Shown here: one piece after another, positions 1 to 26,892 of the stretch
Numbering within the stretch: the stretch's first letter is position 1
Layout: every line of letters starts with the position of its first letter
DNA from: Pneumocystis sp. 'macacae'
Lineage: Eukaryota > Ascomycota > Pneumocystomycetes > Pneumocystales > Pneumocystaceae
Length of the DNA stretch: 64,000 nt
NCBI GenBank assembly: GCA_018127085.1
Contig: CM030726.1
Coordinates: forward strand, 372,001-436,000
Direction of reading: 5' to 3'
Notes under the pieces: generated by a model
Told to the model about the DNA's origin: nothing
The model's input: the letters and a program-made list of their open reading frames with translations, nothing else
Database searches by the model: none
Program-made: the position numbers and the translations under genes

Positions 1-2216
1 GTAAGTTTTCGTTTTCATCAAGTAAATAAGCTATTTGTATTTTGTTTTCAACATTTGAATTTGCCAATTTGACATGTTCTTTATTCTAAAAAATGTTAAG
101 ATACGAAAAAAAAAAGAAAATAAATACCAAAATGTCTAGTGATTCTTCGAGACTTTTTATCTTATGAAAGAGAGAAGTATTTTTTGACTTTAGAAAAGCT
201 ATTTCTTTATCTTTTTCCAATTCCTTTTCATTCATTTTTTCATATTCTATAGTATATTTGGAAAGCATCGTTTCTGAAATTTCTATAGAATAAGCATCAT
301 TGATAAATTCGTCAACCTGATAATCAGGAACTGCATTCGACCATGAAAGTTTTGTTACTGTTTTACTATGAATCTAAGTTCGTAGTCAAACAAAGTTTGT
401 ACTATATGTATATAAATACACTATACGCAAAAAACATTTTTTCTTTCAAAAAACTCAAAAGCTGATCGAATTTCAGAGATAATATTTTTTCTTCATTTTT
501 TTTCATCAATGCAATACTGAATTTAAAAATTGCATCAATGCCTTCTGCAATTACTACATCAAAAACTCTTACTACCATGTTTATCGGGAATTTATAGGCA
601 AAAAGTGTCATAAACCACTGAGATGCATACATTGAGGGTTTTATCCCGTATTTATGAAGATGTGTATGAACTGTTGGAATAATTTCTTCCATTAATCTAT
701 TGAATTGATATAAACGTAAATGTAATCCAGGAGTATCTGGTATATAAAAACTTCTTAAATCATACTCTTTCATAAGCTTAACAAATATGCAAAATGCTTC
801 TTCATCCGACATCTTAATAATGTAAGTATTTTTTTAAGAAAATTATTTTTCTACATAAAGTAATAAAGGACTTGCCAAAAATCCTATTTTAATGTCAGCA
901 ATTCAATTTTTTTAAAAGATCATCAGAGAAACCCATTCCTTCCACATATCCTACTTCTGGATCATACAAACTGTATGCTTTAAGGACTTTATAAATTTTC
1001 TCCATAGAGATGTCGGTTTTTATATGAAAATAATGTTAAAAAAATATAACGAAAAGGCGTATAAAATTGAAAAATATTTTTAATGGGAAAAAATATATTA
1101 AATATTGGATGGATATTGACTCATTGCTTTAAGAGTCGCTTTTGGAAATATTTTATAAAGGTCTTTTTGTATACTTTTTTCAGTGGGTGCATGCTGATTG
1201 ATAAGAGTATGGTATATATGTTCCATATCGGAATTCTTGGATGATGTCATAGTTTGCCAAAGAATGCCACGTAAGATGGGCGGAATACCTGTGGATATAG
1301 CATTGGATAATTCTTCTTTGTGTGTTTTGACAACAAAATTATAGTCACTAATAATGAGTCTGAAAAAATCTATAAAGATTTAATATTAGATAAGATAACA
1401 TAAGAGGTCTACCCCAGTCAATGGTCTTATCGCTGGACGCATTTTGATATATTTCTTCGAATTTTTTTTGCAAAATATTTGTTGATATTCTTGCTTTGTA
1501 CATTGAAAGAGGCTGTTGGAGAGTTTCTTGAGTCGTAGATGACTCTATGCTTGTATAAGTGTCAATAGGTGTCTCTGGCAGACTTGTTTTTCCAAAATCA
1601 GACGGTTGAATAAATGACAATGCATGTGTTTTATGCGTTGACAATGGCTCAAGAGGCTCTCTGTGTGTATGTGTTTTTTGTTTTGGTAAAAAACTACCTG
1701 TTTTTAGAGGACATTGGTTTTCATCATGTACTGTGTATTCTTCCTCATCTTGATTTACTGATGCAACCGAGTTATCTATATTCGAATGTTTCTTTTTCTC
1801 CGAGCACTTGTTTGCTTCTGTTTCGTATTCCTGCTTTTGTTTTTCAAAAATCACTTCAGTAGACAGACCTCTCATAGAGGCACTCGATTGACTCTCTCTT
1901 TTTTGAAAAACAGTATCCGTTGAGTCATAGGATGTGTTTTGTCCGTCTTCTGTACCATTGTTCAATGAATGGCTCTTTGTCTCATCACTCTCTTCAAATT
2001 CTCTTTCCTGAAGCAGCATGAGACACATATTACTTGCAGATAAGATCTATATTTACTTTTTCCGTTCCATTGCTTCCTCTTTCCTCCTCTGAATTATTTA
2101 ACCTTTTGTTTTCTTGTTTTGTCTTATATTCTGCTTCTGATGCTCTGTTTTTTACAGAAAAAAAAATCTTTTCCTTCTCCATGTCTTTAGATATTTCTTC
2201 ATTCTTTTCTTTCATT
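1..2216 (-). CDS. GYP5: Rab GTPase-activating protein, TBC domain, Gyp5-like (3' end cut by window edge)
   Basis: The first ATG is at 2215. A Ser/Thr/Glu-rich, low-complexity N-terminal part (2215-1413) is followed by a TBC domain. It begins at IDW|DFFRLIISDY across an intron at 1370-1412 and contains KVLKAYSLYDPEVGYVEGMG and FLASPLLLYMSDEEAF, the hallmark TBC segments carrying the catalytic Gln/Arg fingers region. A charged coiled-coil tail (KDKEIAFLKSKN region, about 270-120) runs off the window at position 1, as in Gyp5, which acts on Sec4/Ypt-class Rabs at polarised exocytic sites. Introns I can place: 2008-2056, 1370-1412, 884-932, 813-854, about 357-407 and about 75-118. The intron at about 1000-1127 has no GT donor that keeps frame; a GC donor at 1127 fits best. 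The TBC assignment is firm. The choice of Gyp5 over another TBC protein rests on the coiled-coil tail and overall similarity. Confidence 0.85.
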
Positions 2217-2481
2217 TATTAAATTGCATTCTTTCCTCTGTTTGAGTCTTTCTATTTTTCTTGTATCGTCTCGTCGGTTCTATGGAAATCACGTCACTCC
2301 GAATGTGTTCATAAAAGTTACAAGCGACAACGCAACTTGAAATTTTGAACGACTTAAAGACAAAGACTTGACGTGTCTTGAAGAGTGAAAAGAAGCAGCT
2401 TATAAGGCTGGAATGAACACGTTATTTCGGTGATCTTGGAAACTGAAAAAGTATTGAGTTTTGGTCGAGTAAAAGGAAACG
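2217..2481. promoter_or_regulatory. Divergent intergenic region between GYP5 and TOM1
   Basis: These 265 bp separate two divergent start codons (2215 on minus, 2482 on plus) and so must carry both promoters. The stretch is visibly less AT-rich than other gaps in this window. I recognise no TATA box or named factor site. Confidence 0.5.
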
Positions 2482-14205
<11,724 letters not shown>

Positions 14206-14373
14206 CAAGTTTTATTACTTATTAACTTCAGCTTAAATTTGTAAATCATATAAAGTTTCTATGCTCATAGTTGTTTTGTTTTATTTAGAAGAATAAAATA
14301 TTTGAATTTATTTAAATCTTATTTTTCTAAACGTAGCCTTCGTAGATAACATTTTATTACAGCTATTTTGCAA

Positions 14374-14843
14374 ATGGTCTTTGTTACTCGTATAAACTAT
14401 GCACGGTCTTTGTGGAAAGGTTTAAATGATTTTTTGTATTTTTTGTATTTTAATAGTTTTCTAATGGTTTTTAGGCCCTAATTTTGCTTCTTTTTCCATG
14501 TCTTTATCTAAAGTTTCGAAAGATTCACCGCCAATCAAAACTCAAGAAAGATCATGCACGATTCTTCCCAGTTTTGTCGGGTATGTTTTGTTTGTTCTCT
14601 TTTTTCTTTTTTAATTTTTAGTTTGCGTTTTTTGGTCCATAATGGAAAGAATTATGTGAATGTTCTTATAACAGAAGAAGTAGACTTTGTTATAATAATT
14701 TGATTTTTTTAATTTATAATTATTAGATGGTTGGTCATAAGCTTGGGGAGTTTTCACCAACACGAAAAAGGCATTTAGATTACTTTTTTGTTTTTTTATT
14801 CTTATAATTTAGGTTTACATATAGACATACAAAAAATAAGTGA
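14374..14843 (+). CDS. RSM19: Mitochondrial small-subunit ribosomal protein S19 (uS19m)
   Basis: Five exons encode about 94 residues with the whole uS19 signature: RINYARSLWKGPNF at the start, RSCTILPSFVG and [31 protein letters not shown], closing on FTYRHTKNK. The bacterial-type core plus the short basic N terminus fits the mitochondrial protein of the 37S subunit head. Introns: 14420-14474, 14581-14621, 14680-14726, 14771-14812. The last intron has no GT at its 5' end. Splicing from GC at 14771 is the only way I find to make the invariant TRKRF-T-Y-R-H-T-K join in frame. The stop codon overlaps the next ATG (see 14843-14929). Family assignment is secure; the GC donor is inferred from conservation. 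Confidence 0.93.
14771..14812 (+). other. Intron with GC-AG boundaries in RSM19
   Basis: The exon ends CGAAAAAG and the intron begins GCATTT and ends AATTTAG (42 nt). No GT lies near enough to restore the conserved S19 C terminus. Confidence 0.7.
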
Positions 14844-14929
14844 TGGTTCCTAGAATTGGATTTTTTCGTGATTTTGCTTATACTAGTGCTATTTTTACTA
14901 CTGTTGTGGCATTGTATCATTGGAAGTAA
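14843..14929 (+). CDS. 28-residue micro-ORF overlapping the RSM19 stop codon (hypothetical membrane peptide)
   Basis: The RSM19 stop and this ATG overlap as TGATG. The frame encodes MVPRIGFFRDFAYTSAIFTT and ends VVALYHWK. It has a basic, aromatic start, one hydrophobic segment of about 15 residues and a short tail, resembling a small single-span mitochondrial or ER protein. I recognise no family. The tight overlap suggests either reinitiation after RSM19 on a shared mRNA or an independent short transcript. At 28 codons chance cannot be excluded, but the next 330 bases hold no other gene that would need it as an exon. Confidence 0.3.
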   Translation: MVPRIGFFRDFAYTSAIFTTVVALYHWK

Positions 14930-15281
14930 TGAATTTATTTTGTTTCTTCGAATATGGGTATCAATATATATTTTTTCAAAATATAAAAATATGATTTTTA
15001 ATATTTGGTTTATAAATAGTGGTATTCAAGTATTTTTATGGGGCTTCTATTTGTTTATATTTTATCAATTTTCTTGTTATATAAATGGTTGTCATGAATG
15101 TAATATAAGCTATGCGTTTTTTTATTGTATTATTTTATTTGGTGATAGTCTTTTATTTTCCTAATTGGTCTATTTATTATTATTATTTTGGATCATTTGT
15201 ATTTGTTGACTTATATTTTTTCATTGAAAAATCTGAGCTCGCTCGAGATATAAAGGATTTTTTCTAGTTAATGAAATAATA
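14930..15281. other. Gene-free stretch upstream of DAD4
   Basis: About 350 bp of T-rich sequence. A 102-codon hydrophobic plus-strand frame across it (14856-15164) looks like a by-product of T-rich composition. I see only the presumed DAD4 promoter here. Confidence 0.5.
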
Positions 15282-15582
15282 ATGGAGAATCCTCATGAAG
15301 AACGGCAGAATGCGTTAATGGCACGCATTGTAACAAATGTGGTATGTTTTTTTAATTTTTTGGTTTATTAATTCTATAGGAAAAACTTAATGAAGCTATT
15401 ATGGAATTTAATCGTTGTATTCAGGTAGAATGTCTTCTATGGTGCACTTTATCTGGTTTACTGTCCAGGAAATTAATATGGCCAATATGAATGTTGAGTT
15501 AATTTCTCAAATGTGGGCAAATTACGGACGCAATGTCCGATTTCATTTGGAAGGAACAAATAAGCTTGAAAAACCTTTTTAG
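15282..15582 (+). CDS. DAD4: DASH/Dam1 complex subunit Dad4
   Basis: Three exons (15282-15341, 15380-15424, 15469-15582) give 72 residues, the usual Dad4 length. It begins MENPHEERQNALMARIVTNV, with EKLNEAIMEFNRCIQ and NMANMNVELISQMWANY, followed by VRFHLEGT. This matches Dad4 almost residue for residue from memory of the family. Dad4 is one of the ten subunits of the kinetochore ring complex that couples chromosomes to microtubules and sits on the outer kinetochore in mitosis. The short exons explain why no continuous frame is visible. Confidence 0.96.
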
Positions 15583-15691
15583 AATACTAAAATAATATAC
15601 CATTCTTTAATAAGTTGTTGGAAATTATTTGTATACTTAGAAGGTTTCAAATGGTTTCCAAATAGTTAATTTTTTCACTTCTTTGTGTATT

Positions 15692-18258
15692 ATGTCTTTA
15701 CTGATATTTGTTCTTGCAATTTCTATTTTCAACTGTCAGTACAATAGATTTTCGGTAAGTCGTGTGCATCTTTCTTCTTTTTTGTGTATTTTTATATTCA
15801 TCTGCATTTTTATCTTTGCTCGTTGTGCTGAACGGTAACCGATGCAGACGATTTATAATGTTAGAGATGTGCTTTTTGAAGGTCAGAATGATGTGTCTTC
15901 AATGTCATATGAGGATCCGCTTATTCTTATTGATAATGGTGCATATACATTTTTTTCTGCGTTTTTTGCTCTATTTTGAGGTTACTTATTGATAATTAGG
16001 GTCTTGGCAGTGTCGAGCAGGATATGCTTCTGAAAAAGAGCCGCGTATGATCTTTGACAGCGTTGTATCTACTTATAGAGATCGTCGCCAGATGAGGACT
16101 TATACTTTGGTGGGGAATGATACCTTGATAGAGCCTATGGTGAGGCAGATGGCGAAAAGTCCATTTGATTTCAATATTGTTGCGAATTGGGATGTGATGG
16201 TGCGGAATAACTGCAGTACAGCGATTAAGCGGCTATGCTGCTTTTTTGCTGTGAATGAATGATCTTGTGGGCTGATAATGTAAAGGAATCATTGTTGGAT
16301 TATGTTTTTTTGAAAATGAAAGTGTCGGGATCAGAAAAGGTAGAACATCCATTATTAATGACGGAGCCTGTATGTAATCCAAACTATACTCGTTCGGGTG
16401 TGTCTGTGTTGTGTATAGATATAAGACTGATTTGTTGTATAGTGATGTCGGAGTTGTTGTTTGAATGTTATTGTTTACCGTCAGTGTGTTATGGGATTGA
16501 TAGTTTTTTTTCATTTTACTACAATGGAGGTATAGATGGTGTTATTGTTAGTGTAGGAAATAATACTACACATGTGATTCCTGTATTGAAGGGTTCTGGT
16601 AATTTGGGTGCATCGAAAAGGTAGTTTTTTATTTTTTGGATATCTGCATCTAAGTTATGCTAAATTTAGAATATCATGGGGAGGTATACAGTCTACAGAG
16701 TATTTGCTTAAGCTTTTTCAATTAAAGTATCCAAATTTTCCTCAAAAAATGACGTTCACACAGGCTCAATGTTTGCTTCATGATCATACTTATGTTTCTT
16801 TATCCTATAGTGATGAGATTAAAACGTTTTTGGATCCAGAAGTCTTAGTTGTTAAAGATAGAATAATTCAATTTCCATGTATAGAAATGGTTTCTAATTT
16901 AAAAACAGAAGAGGAGGTTGCTCGATTAGCTGAAAAAAGAAGAGAAGCTGGTCGTCGTTTGCAGAAACAGGCTCAAAAAACGCGTTTAGAAAAGTTGCTT
17001 CAGAAAGAAAAAGATATGGCACATTATATTGAACTTCAAGAAGCTATAAAATTTAAGGATAAAAAATTTATGATAGAAAAATTGGAATCAGAAGGATTTA
17101 CTGATGAAATGGAATTAGCTTCTACGATAAAAAGGCTTGAAACTGCGATTAAAAGAGCAAAAAATAAAGATTCTTCCCAAGACTTAGAAATTCCTTCTTT
17201 TCCTTTACTTGATGTTCCTGATTCAGAATTAGATGAGACTGGACTTAAGCAAAAAAAGCACCAGAAATTAATGAAGTCTAATTATGAAGCTAGAATGCGA
17301 GCTAAGGCTGAAAAACTGGTAGAAAAGGCTCGGAATGAAGAAATAGAGAGATTAGATGAAGAAAAACGTTTGAATGACTTTGAAAATTGGCTTGAGGAGA
17401 AAAGAAAAGCTAGGAATTATCTTCTTGAGAAAATCAAGGAGAAAAAGAAACTAAAAGCTGAACTTAATGATCGGAAAAGCATCGCTAGTCAGATGCGTAT
17501 GAAAAGTATTGCAAGTTTGGCTAGCGATCAGTCTTCTAAAAGAAAGAGGAAAAAAGCTACTGAGAGTTAGTATTGTTATTTAATTGAGTTGATTTAATTA
17601 AGATCTAGTTGAGGACACCTTTGGAGCGAATGATGAAGATTGGGCTATTTATCGTGATATTGTTAACACTTCAGAATCAGATGAAGATAATAATAATCTT
17701 CAATACTTAGAATCTCAGTTGATGTTATATGATCCGACATTTGCTAAAAGTGACTTATTGGATCCTGATAAAGATTCTACTAAGTCTTGGATTCATATGT
17801 TTTACAGGGGAGTATATCCTCCGTTTGATCCTAATGATATTCAACAATCCCATCAATTGCATTTGAATGTTGAAAGAATTAGAGTTCCTGAGATTTATTT
17901 TGAGCCAAATATTGCTGGTTTAGATCAGGCTAGTATAATTGAAGTTATAGGTGATATTTTATCTCGTTTTAATATAGATGATTCACAAAGAATGGCAAAT
18001 GACATTTTTTGTACAGGTGGTGCATCTTTGCTTAAAAACTTTAGTCTTAGAATAGAAAAGGATTTTCGAGCCTTATGGCCTGCAGATAAATCTATTTGTG
18101 TACGACAGGCTAAAAATCCTCTTATTGATGCATGGAGGGGTATGCAACAATGGTGCCATACTGAAGAATATAAAAAGAGTTTTATAACCAGACAGGAATA
18201 TTTGGAGATGGGTTCGGAGTATATGAAAGAACACGGAATGGGTAATGTTAAAATATAG
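15692..18258 (+). CDS. ARP5: Actin-related protein Arp5 (INO80 chromatin-remodelling complex)
   Basis: Seven exons give about 731 residues. The actin fold starts with LILIDNGSWQCRAGYASE and continues with EPRMIFDSVVSTYRDRR, NWDVM|ESLLDYVFLK, VEHPLLMTEPVCNPNY and MSELLFECYCLPSVCYGIDS. The large charged helical insertion that distinguishes Arp5 (about 16900-17650, many Lys/Glu) follows. The end contains DIFCTGGASLLKNF and AWRGMQQWCHTEEYKKSF. Introns: 15755-15847, 15939-15999, 16200-16285, 16398-16442, 16621-16669, 17566-17602. Arp5 pairs with Ies6 in INO80, in the nucleus. The start at 15692 keeps frame with conserved TIYNVRDV but gives an unusually hydrophobic first exon (MSLLIFVLAISIF). The first exon is the weak part of the model; an internal Met in exon 2 is the alternative. 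Confidence 0.93.
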
Positions 18259-18758
18259 AAATCATACATATGAGTATTTAGGTTAAAAATCTTGAATTTT
18301 ATATTAACTTGTTTTTTGCACAAGGTATTAATTGTTTTGGATTTACTTATAAAGTTCTACTTTCATTGTTGTTTAATATTTATAGTATTTGATTGTTTAT
18401 AAAATTAGGAAAAAATTATTTTAAAATGATTAAAATTTGAATTCTTGTGAATTTTTATATTTTAAAACATTTTATCTGATTTTTATAAATAGATGTATTG
18501 TATTGGGATCTGTAAAAAATGGTATGATATGTTTATTAAATAAAAAAAACTTTCTAAATAAATAAATATATTATCCTTTTTTTGAATATTTTAATTTCCT
18601 AATATCAATCGAAATTGATTTAGTTTAGAATAAATATTAAAAATAATTAAGAAATATTAATTTGGGTTTTTTGTTTTATAAAGATTTTGTATTTAAACCT
18701 AGTTTGAATAATTTATATTTTAACATTTACCTTTTTTAGTCTACTTTTTTGTTTATTT
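18259..18758. other. AT-rich gene-free stretch between ARP5 and BRL1
   Basis: Five hundred bases of AT-rich sequence with no coding signal on either strand. A 3'-splice-like site (TTTTTTAG near 18738) just before the BRL1 ATG could end a 5'-UTR intron. No other feature seen. Confidence 0.5.
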
Positions 18759-20057
18759 ATGATGCGTTCAGAAGAATCTCCTATGGACTTTACATATGAA
18801 AATCCTGGTTTAATTGATGATACAAATTCTCCTCTCAGCCTTTCGAATATTTCTAAATACCTTGGGGATTCAGAATTGTCAAAAAAGCGTATTGTTTTCA
18901 TGTTTTGGATAGGCTTTTCATTGATGATTTTATTTAGGTACTTTTTTTGAAACTTCGGAAAAACATATACCTCCACTTACAACGTCGTTTGCACCTACTG
19001 GAAATGGTTCTCAGTTTTTATTCTCTACTCCAAAAACAATTTCTAATTTTCGAAAAATATTCATGAATTCCCATTTGAATGCTGCACCAACAGACAGTTC
19101 AGGCTTAGATAATACACTGAGTTGTGAGACGAATACTGATCTTTGTGATACTCCTGTTGATAATTCCTGTGATGTTTCGAAGAAGAATTTTTTTTCTCTT
19201 GATGTAAAAAATAATAAGATAAGTCAAGGTGTTATAAGAAAAATAAAAAAAAAACGTATATCTAAGAAGCATGACGGGAAAAAGTTTTTATCTGGAAATA
19301 TAACGGATAGTGATGTAATTTTATTTTTTTAATAAATTTAATGTCAAATTCTTCTAGGATGAACCGATTCTGCCATCTCAAACGAATAATCGTTCTGGAA
19401 ATTGGTCTGTTAGTTCTCATCGGGATATCCCATATATTGTATCTGGATATATACAATTGTTTTTTAATGTGTTTCTTGTCGGTGTTTTGTTGTATTTTGC
19501 TATTATTTTTGTAAGAACTATACAAAGAGATGTTGACCAAAAGGTAGAGGAATATTCTGCTGGTAGGTTTGTTTTAATTTTATATTTTTAATTAATTTTT
19601 TCAAGAAATTTTACAAGAAATGTCTTTATGTTCAAAAGAGTATACTGAAAATCGTTGTTCTCCAGATCATAGAGTTCCTGCAATGGAACGGGCATGTACG
19701 ACTTGGGAAAAATGTATGAATCGTGATCCTACTGTTGTGGGTCGCGCAAAAGTTTCAGCAGAAACTTTTGCGGAAATTATTAATAGTTTTATTGATCCTA
19801 TTTCATATAAAACTATGGTAACTATTGAAGTTGTAATATAAAAGTTAATTTTTTAGATATTTTGTATTTTAATAACATTTGGATCTGTTTTTGTTTCGAA
19901 TTTTGCATTTGGGTTTTTTAGGGCAAAAAGTATAAATCATCCTCATCCATATATTGCTGCTGCTGCACCACATTTTGATAATATTTATAATCACCGGAGA
20001 TATCGTAGACAATTAAGCAATACTTTACGCAACTCGAAAAGGATAACATATGAATAA
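18759..20057 (+). CDS. BRL1: Brl1/Brr6-type nuclear envelope membrane protein
   Basis: Five exons (18759-18888, 18938-19314, 19358-19562, 19606-19817, 19857-20057) give 374 residues. A polar N-terminal half is followed by a membrane span (VSGYIQLFFNVFLVGVLLYF). The diagnostic luminal Cys block comes next (CSKEYTENRCSPDHRVPAME, then ACTTWEKCMNRDP), and VGRAKVSAETFAEIINSF, then a second span (IFCILITFGSVFVSNFAF) and a basic tail. The four cysteines form the paired disulfides of the Brl1/Brr6 family. These proteins sit in both nuclear membranes and assist nuclear pore assembly and lipid homeostasis; fission yeast has a single Brr6. Whether this is Brl1 or Brr6 cannot be decided here. Confidence 0.93.
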
Positions 20058-20306
20058 TGATTATATCATTGGTTTATAATTACGTTTTTTATATAAACTG
20101 ATTTTTATAGTTTAACTTAATATTGTCAATTTTAAAATTAATATTGTTTTTATGTAATTGTACTAAAATACAAGCTTATATAAATTTATTTGAAGTATTT
20201 TATAGAAATAGTGAAAATGTTAATGTAGATTCCAAAACTTCATAAACTATATTTCGGCATTTTGTTATATATATATATTGTATATTCTAAACTTGCAGAA
20301 ATGTCG

Positions 20307-22836
<2,530 letters not shown>

Positions 22837-23970
22837 ATGCTAGATGAGACAGATAAGAAAGATAATTCCCCATTAGAAGAAGTATGTTTATTTTATTTTT
22901 AAGTTTTACCAATAAGATTGATTTTTTTTGTTTAGTTTGATTTTGATATTTTAAAAAGAAAGAAAAAAACTAAAAAAGTTACCCTTAATAGTGATAATGA
23001 TTCCTTAGAAGATGACGTATGTGGTTTTGAGGACGGCGTTAAGTTGGTTTCTGGTAAAGGTTTTGAAAAAAAAAAAATGTATATTAGATTTTGACTTTGA
23101 GTATTGTAGATGGCGATACTGAGGTAGATGAAATGACGAATATGTTTGCAAATTTAAAGAAAAAAAAGAAGTCTTTTTTGAATTTTGAGGATAGTGAAGA
23201 AGATTTGAAAGAATTGGAAGAGAATGATGGAAAGGAGTCTTTGAATGATGTTTTTGATTTGGGTGAAGGAATGAAAAAAAAAAAGAAAAAAAAAGCAAAT
23301 ATTGAAGCATTTGAGACGTCTTTCAATGATTCAAATACAAAAGATCATATTGAACATACACTTGGTTCTGCTAGTCTCCGAGAACAAGATGAACAAGCAT
23401 GGCTTAAAACAGATAGAGATTATACATATTCTGAAGTATTGGTTGTTATTTTTATGTGATATTTTGTTAATTTGTTTTAGCTTCTTGCTCAAGTTTTTAA
23501 GGTTTTACGTCAGAATAATCCCGAGCTGGCTAGTGAAAAAAGGCGCTATACGATTGCTCCTCCAACTATTTATCGAGAAGGAAATAAAAAAACTATTTTT
23601 GCTAATGTGATTGATATATGTAAAAGAATGCATCGACATTCTGATCATGTTATTCAATTTCTATTTGCTGAATTAGGCACAAGTGGAAGTGTGGATGGTA
23701 GTGCTAGATTAGTTATTAAGGGGAAATTTCAGCAAAAACAGATTGAAAATGTCCTTAAACGATATATTGGTATATAGGATTTTATTGATATTTCATATTT
23801 AATGCTTTGTAGTTGAATACGTTACATGTAAAATTTGTAAATCACCTGATACTTTATTAACCAAGGAAAATCGTATATATTTTATGACATGCGAGTCATG
23901 TGGAAGTAAAAGATCGGTTAGTGCAATAAAAACAGGGTTTAGAGCCCAAACAGAAAAAAGAAAACATTAG
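22837..23970 (+). CDS. SUI3: Translation initiation factor eIF2 subunit beta
   Basis: Five exons (22837-22881, 22936-23016, 23088-23435, 23481-23769, 23813-23970) give about 306 residues. The N-terminal part carries lysine blocks ([22 protein letters not shown]) that in this family bind eIF5 and eIF2B. It is followed by [20 protein letters not shown], a core with [20 protein letters not shown], and a C-terminal four-Cys zinc ribbon (CKIC...CESCG). The beta subunit is part of the eIF2 GTPase complex that brings initiator tRNA to the 40S subunit. The exon 2/3 junction could use a later donor (GTTAAG near 23040) instead of GTATGT at 23017; both keep frame. Confidence 0.95.
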
Positions 23971-25811
23971 TTGATTATAAAGATAAGATTTCAAACTTAT
24001 TAAATATGTAAATCATAATATAAACATTTATTCATGAATTTTTATTTGTAGTTTGTTTACAACTGTTTTTATTGAATATATGTATATAATTAGATGATTT
24101 GAGAGTTTATCAATTTGTTTATGTTTTGTGATATTTTGAATTATCTTTAAATTTGGATAAGTTTTTGAAAGTTGTAAAAATTTTGTTTTATAAAAATTGG
24201 TTTTATGAATGTTTGGTTTTAAGATTTATTTCTTTTGTAGAAACAATTGTTTAAAAGTTAATATTTAAAAATATTTTTAAATATATATTCAAATATATAG
24301 TTAGTATTCTTGAAAATTAGATTTTAATATATATTGTAAGTATTATAATTATTTCTATCAGTTTTTGATTTTAGTAAAAAAAGTTGGTTTTTTAAGGTTT
24401 TTAAAATTTATAAAGAAAATGGTATTTTAAATGATTATTTTTATATGTATTATTTTAAAACAGTAAATAGATAATAAATTATATGAAATTTATATTAAAT
24501 GTATTTATAATATTTCTGAATTAATATTTATTTTAAATCTATTATAACATTATTAACATTCACCAATTTATGATTTTTATCTACAGTCAACAAGAATATT
24601 AATGTTTTTGAATTTGTTTAGAAGTTTGAGTATTTTTACTTTTTTAAAGTTTATTCAATTTTAAAAGCAGAATTTTGATTTATGAAAATTTGTTTTTTTA
24701 TAGTATATAAGCACTAATTTATTTACTTTTTAAATTTCAAAGACATATTTATGATAATTAAATGTTTGGAATTTAGTTAAGTCTTGTTTATTTTTAGATG
24801 TTTTTATTTATTATTTATGTTTAATAAAAATAATTTTATTCAAAATATATGATATTTGTTTTTTTTGAACTAATTTGCAAGTTACAGAATAGAGTTGTTT
24901 TGTTTGTTTTTTTAGAAAATTATCTCAAATTTTATATTTGATTATATATATATTTTTTGATGTTGTAAGCTAATACTGTGTGATTTTATCTGTAAAACGA
25001 TTAAAATATATTAGTCATTTTTAGAATATATAAATTAGTTGATTTTTTAATATTTATTTATTATTAAGTTACTATAATATTTAGATTATTTTATTATATA
25101 GTTTATTTTTTGTTCTATTGAATGTTTTATTTAAATACTAATATTTTAAAAATATTGAAAGATATTTAGTTTTTATAGTCTAGAATTATTTAAAGTTTAA
25201 TTTTGTTTTTGCTTGAATCTTATAAAGGATTATATAAATTATTTTTAAAATTTGTATATTTAATAAATGTATGTTAATATTCATTGTATTATAAAAAAAT
25301 TAATTTGTTACTAAATTTGGTAAAAAATATAATTATAAAAATCTATTACACTAAACAAAAAAGTATTTCAAAATGATTTGAGTAATCTTTTAATGATTAT
25401 ATTATTTTTGTTAAGTAAATGTTTATTGTTATCTAATCATAAATTATATCTTCTGATTAAATTATAAATTTTTTAAAGTTTAAAGTTTATTTATTTGACT
25501 ATATATATATTTAATGCTCTTATGGGAAATATTTTTATATATTTTTATTGTTTTTTTTAGATATTTATAATTTTAATATTTTATTTTCATATAAAATTTT
25601 AATTTTAAATATTTTATATAAAAATAAATCCTTAGATTATTTTTTATAACGTTTAAAGGTTATATTGAAATTTTAATGTTTTTAATTAGTTAATAAAAAT
25701 TAATAGAAAAAAATATATAAAGTTCGACAAATTATTAAATTGTAATATTTTAAATGATTTAACAGTATAAAATTATAGAAAATACATAATGATTTGTGTT
25801 TGTTAAAAGAA
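23971..25811. other. 1.8-kb AT-rich gene-free stretch
   Basis: No frame of 60 codons on either strand and no box C/D pair, tRNA-like T arm or conserved-looking island. Composition is close to pure A/T with short homopolymers and TATA-like runs. I see nothing I can support here. Confidence 0.5.
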
Positions 25812-26820
<1,009 letters not shown>

Positions 26821-26892
26821 ACTTGAACATTTCCTTTAAACATATTTAAATAACATTTGTTTATGTGATTTTGATTTATATATTTATAAGGA

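Noticed and set aside
14856..15164. 102-codon hydrophobic frame
   Set aside because: Almost only Phe, Ile, Leu and Tyr codons, as expected of T-rich non-coding DNA; it overlaps the micro-ORF in another frame and matches no membrane protein pattern.
16233..16514. 93-codon minus-strand frame
   Set aside because: Antisense shadow of conserved ARP5 exons.
23971..25811. Search for a hidden gene or RNA in the 1.8-kb gap
   Set aside because: Both strands read; stops in all frames, no box C/D pair, no tRNA T-arm, no conserved-looking island.
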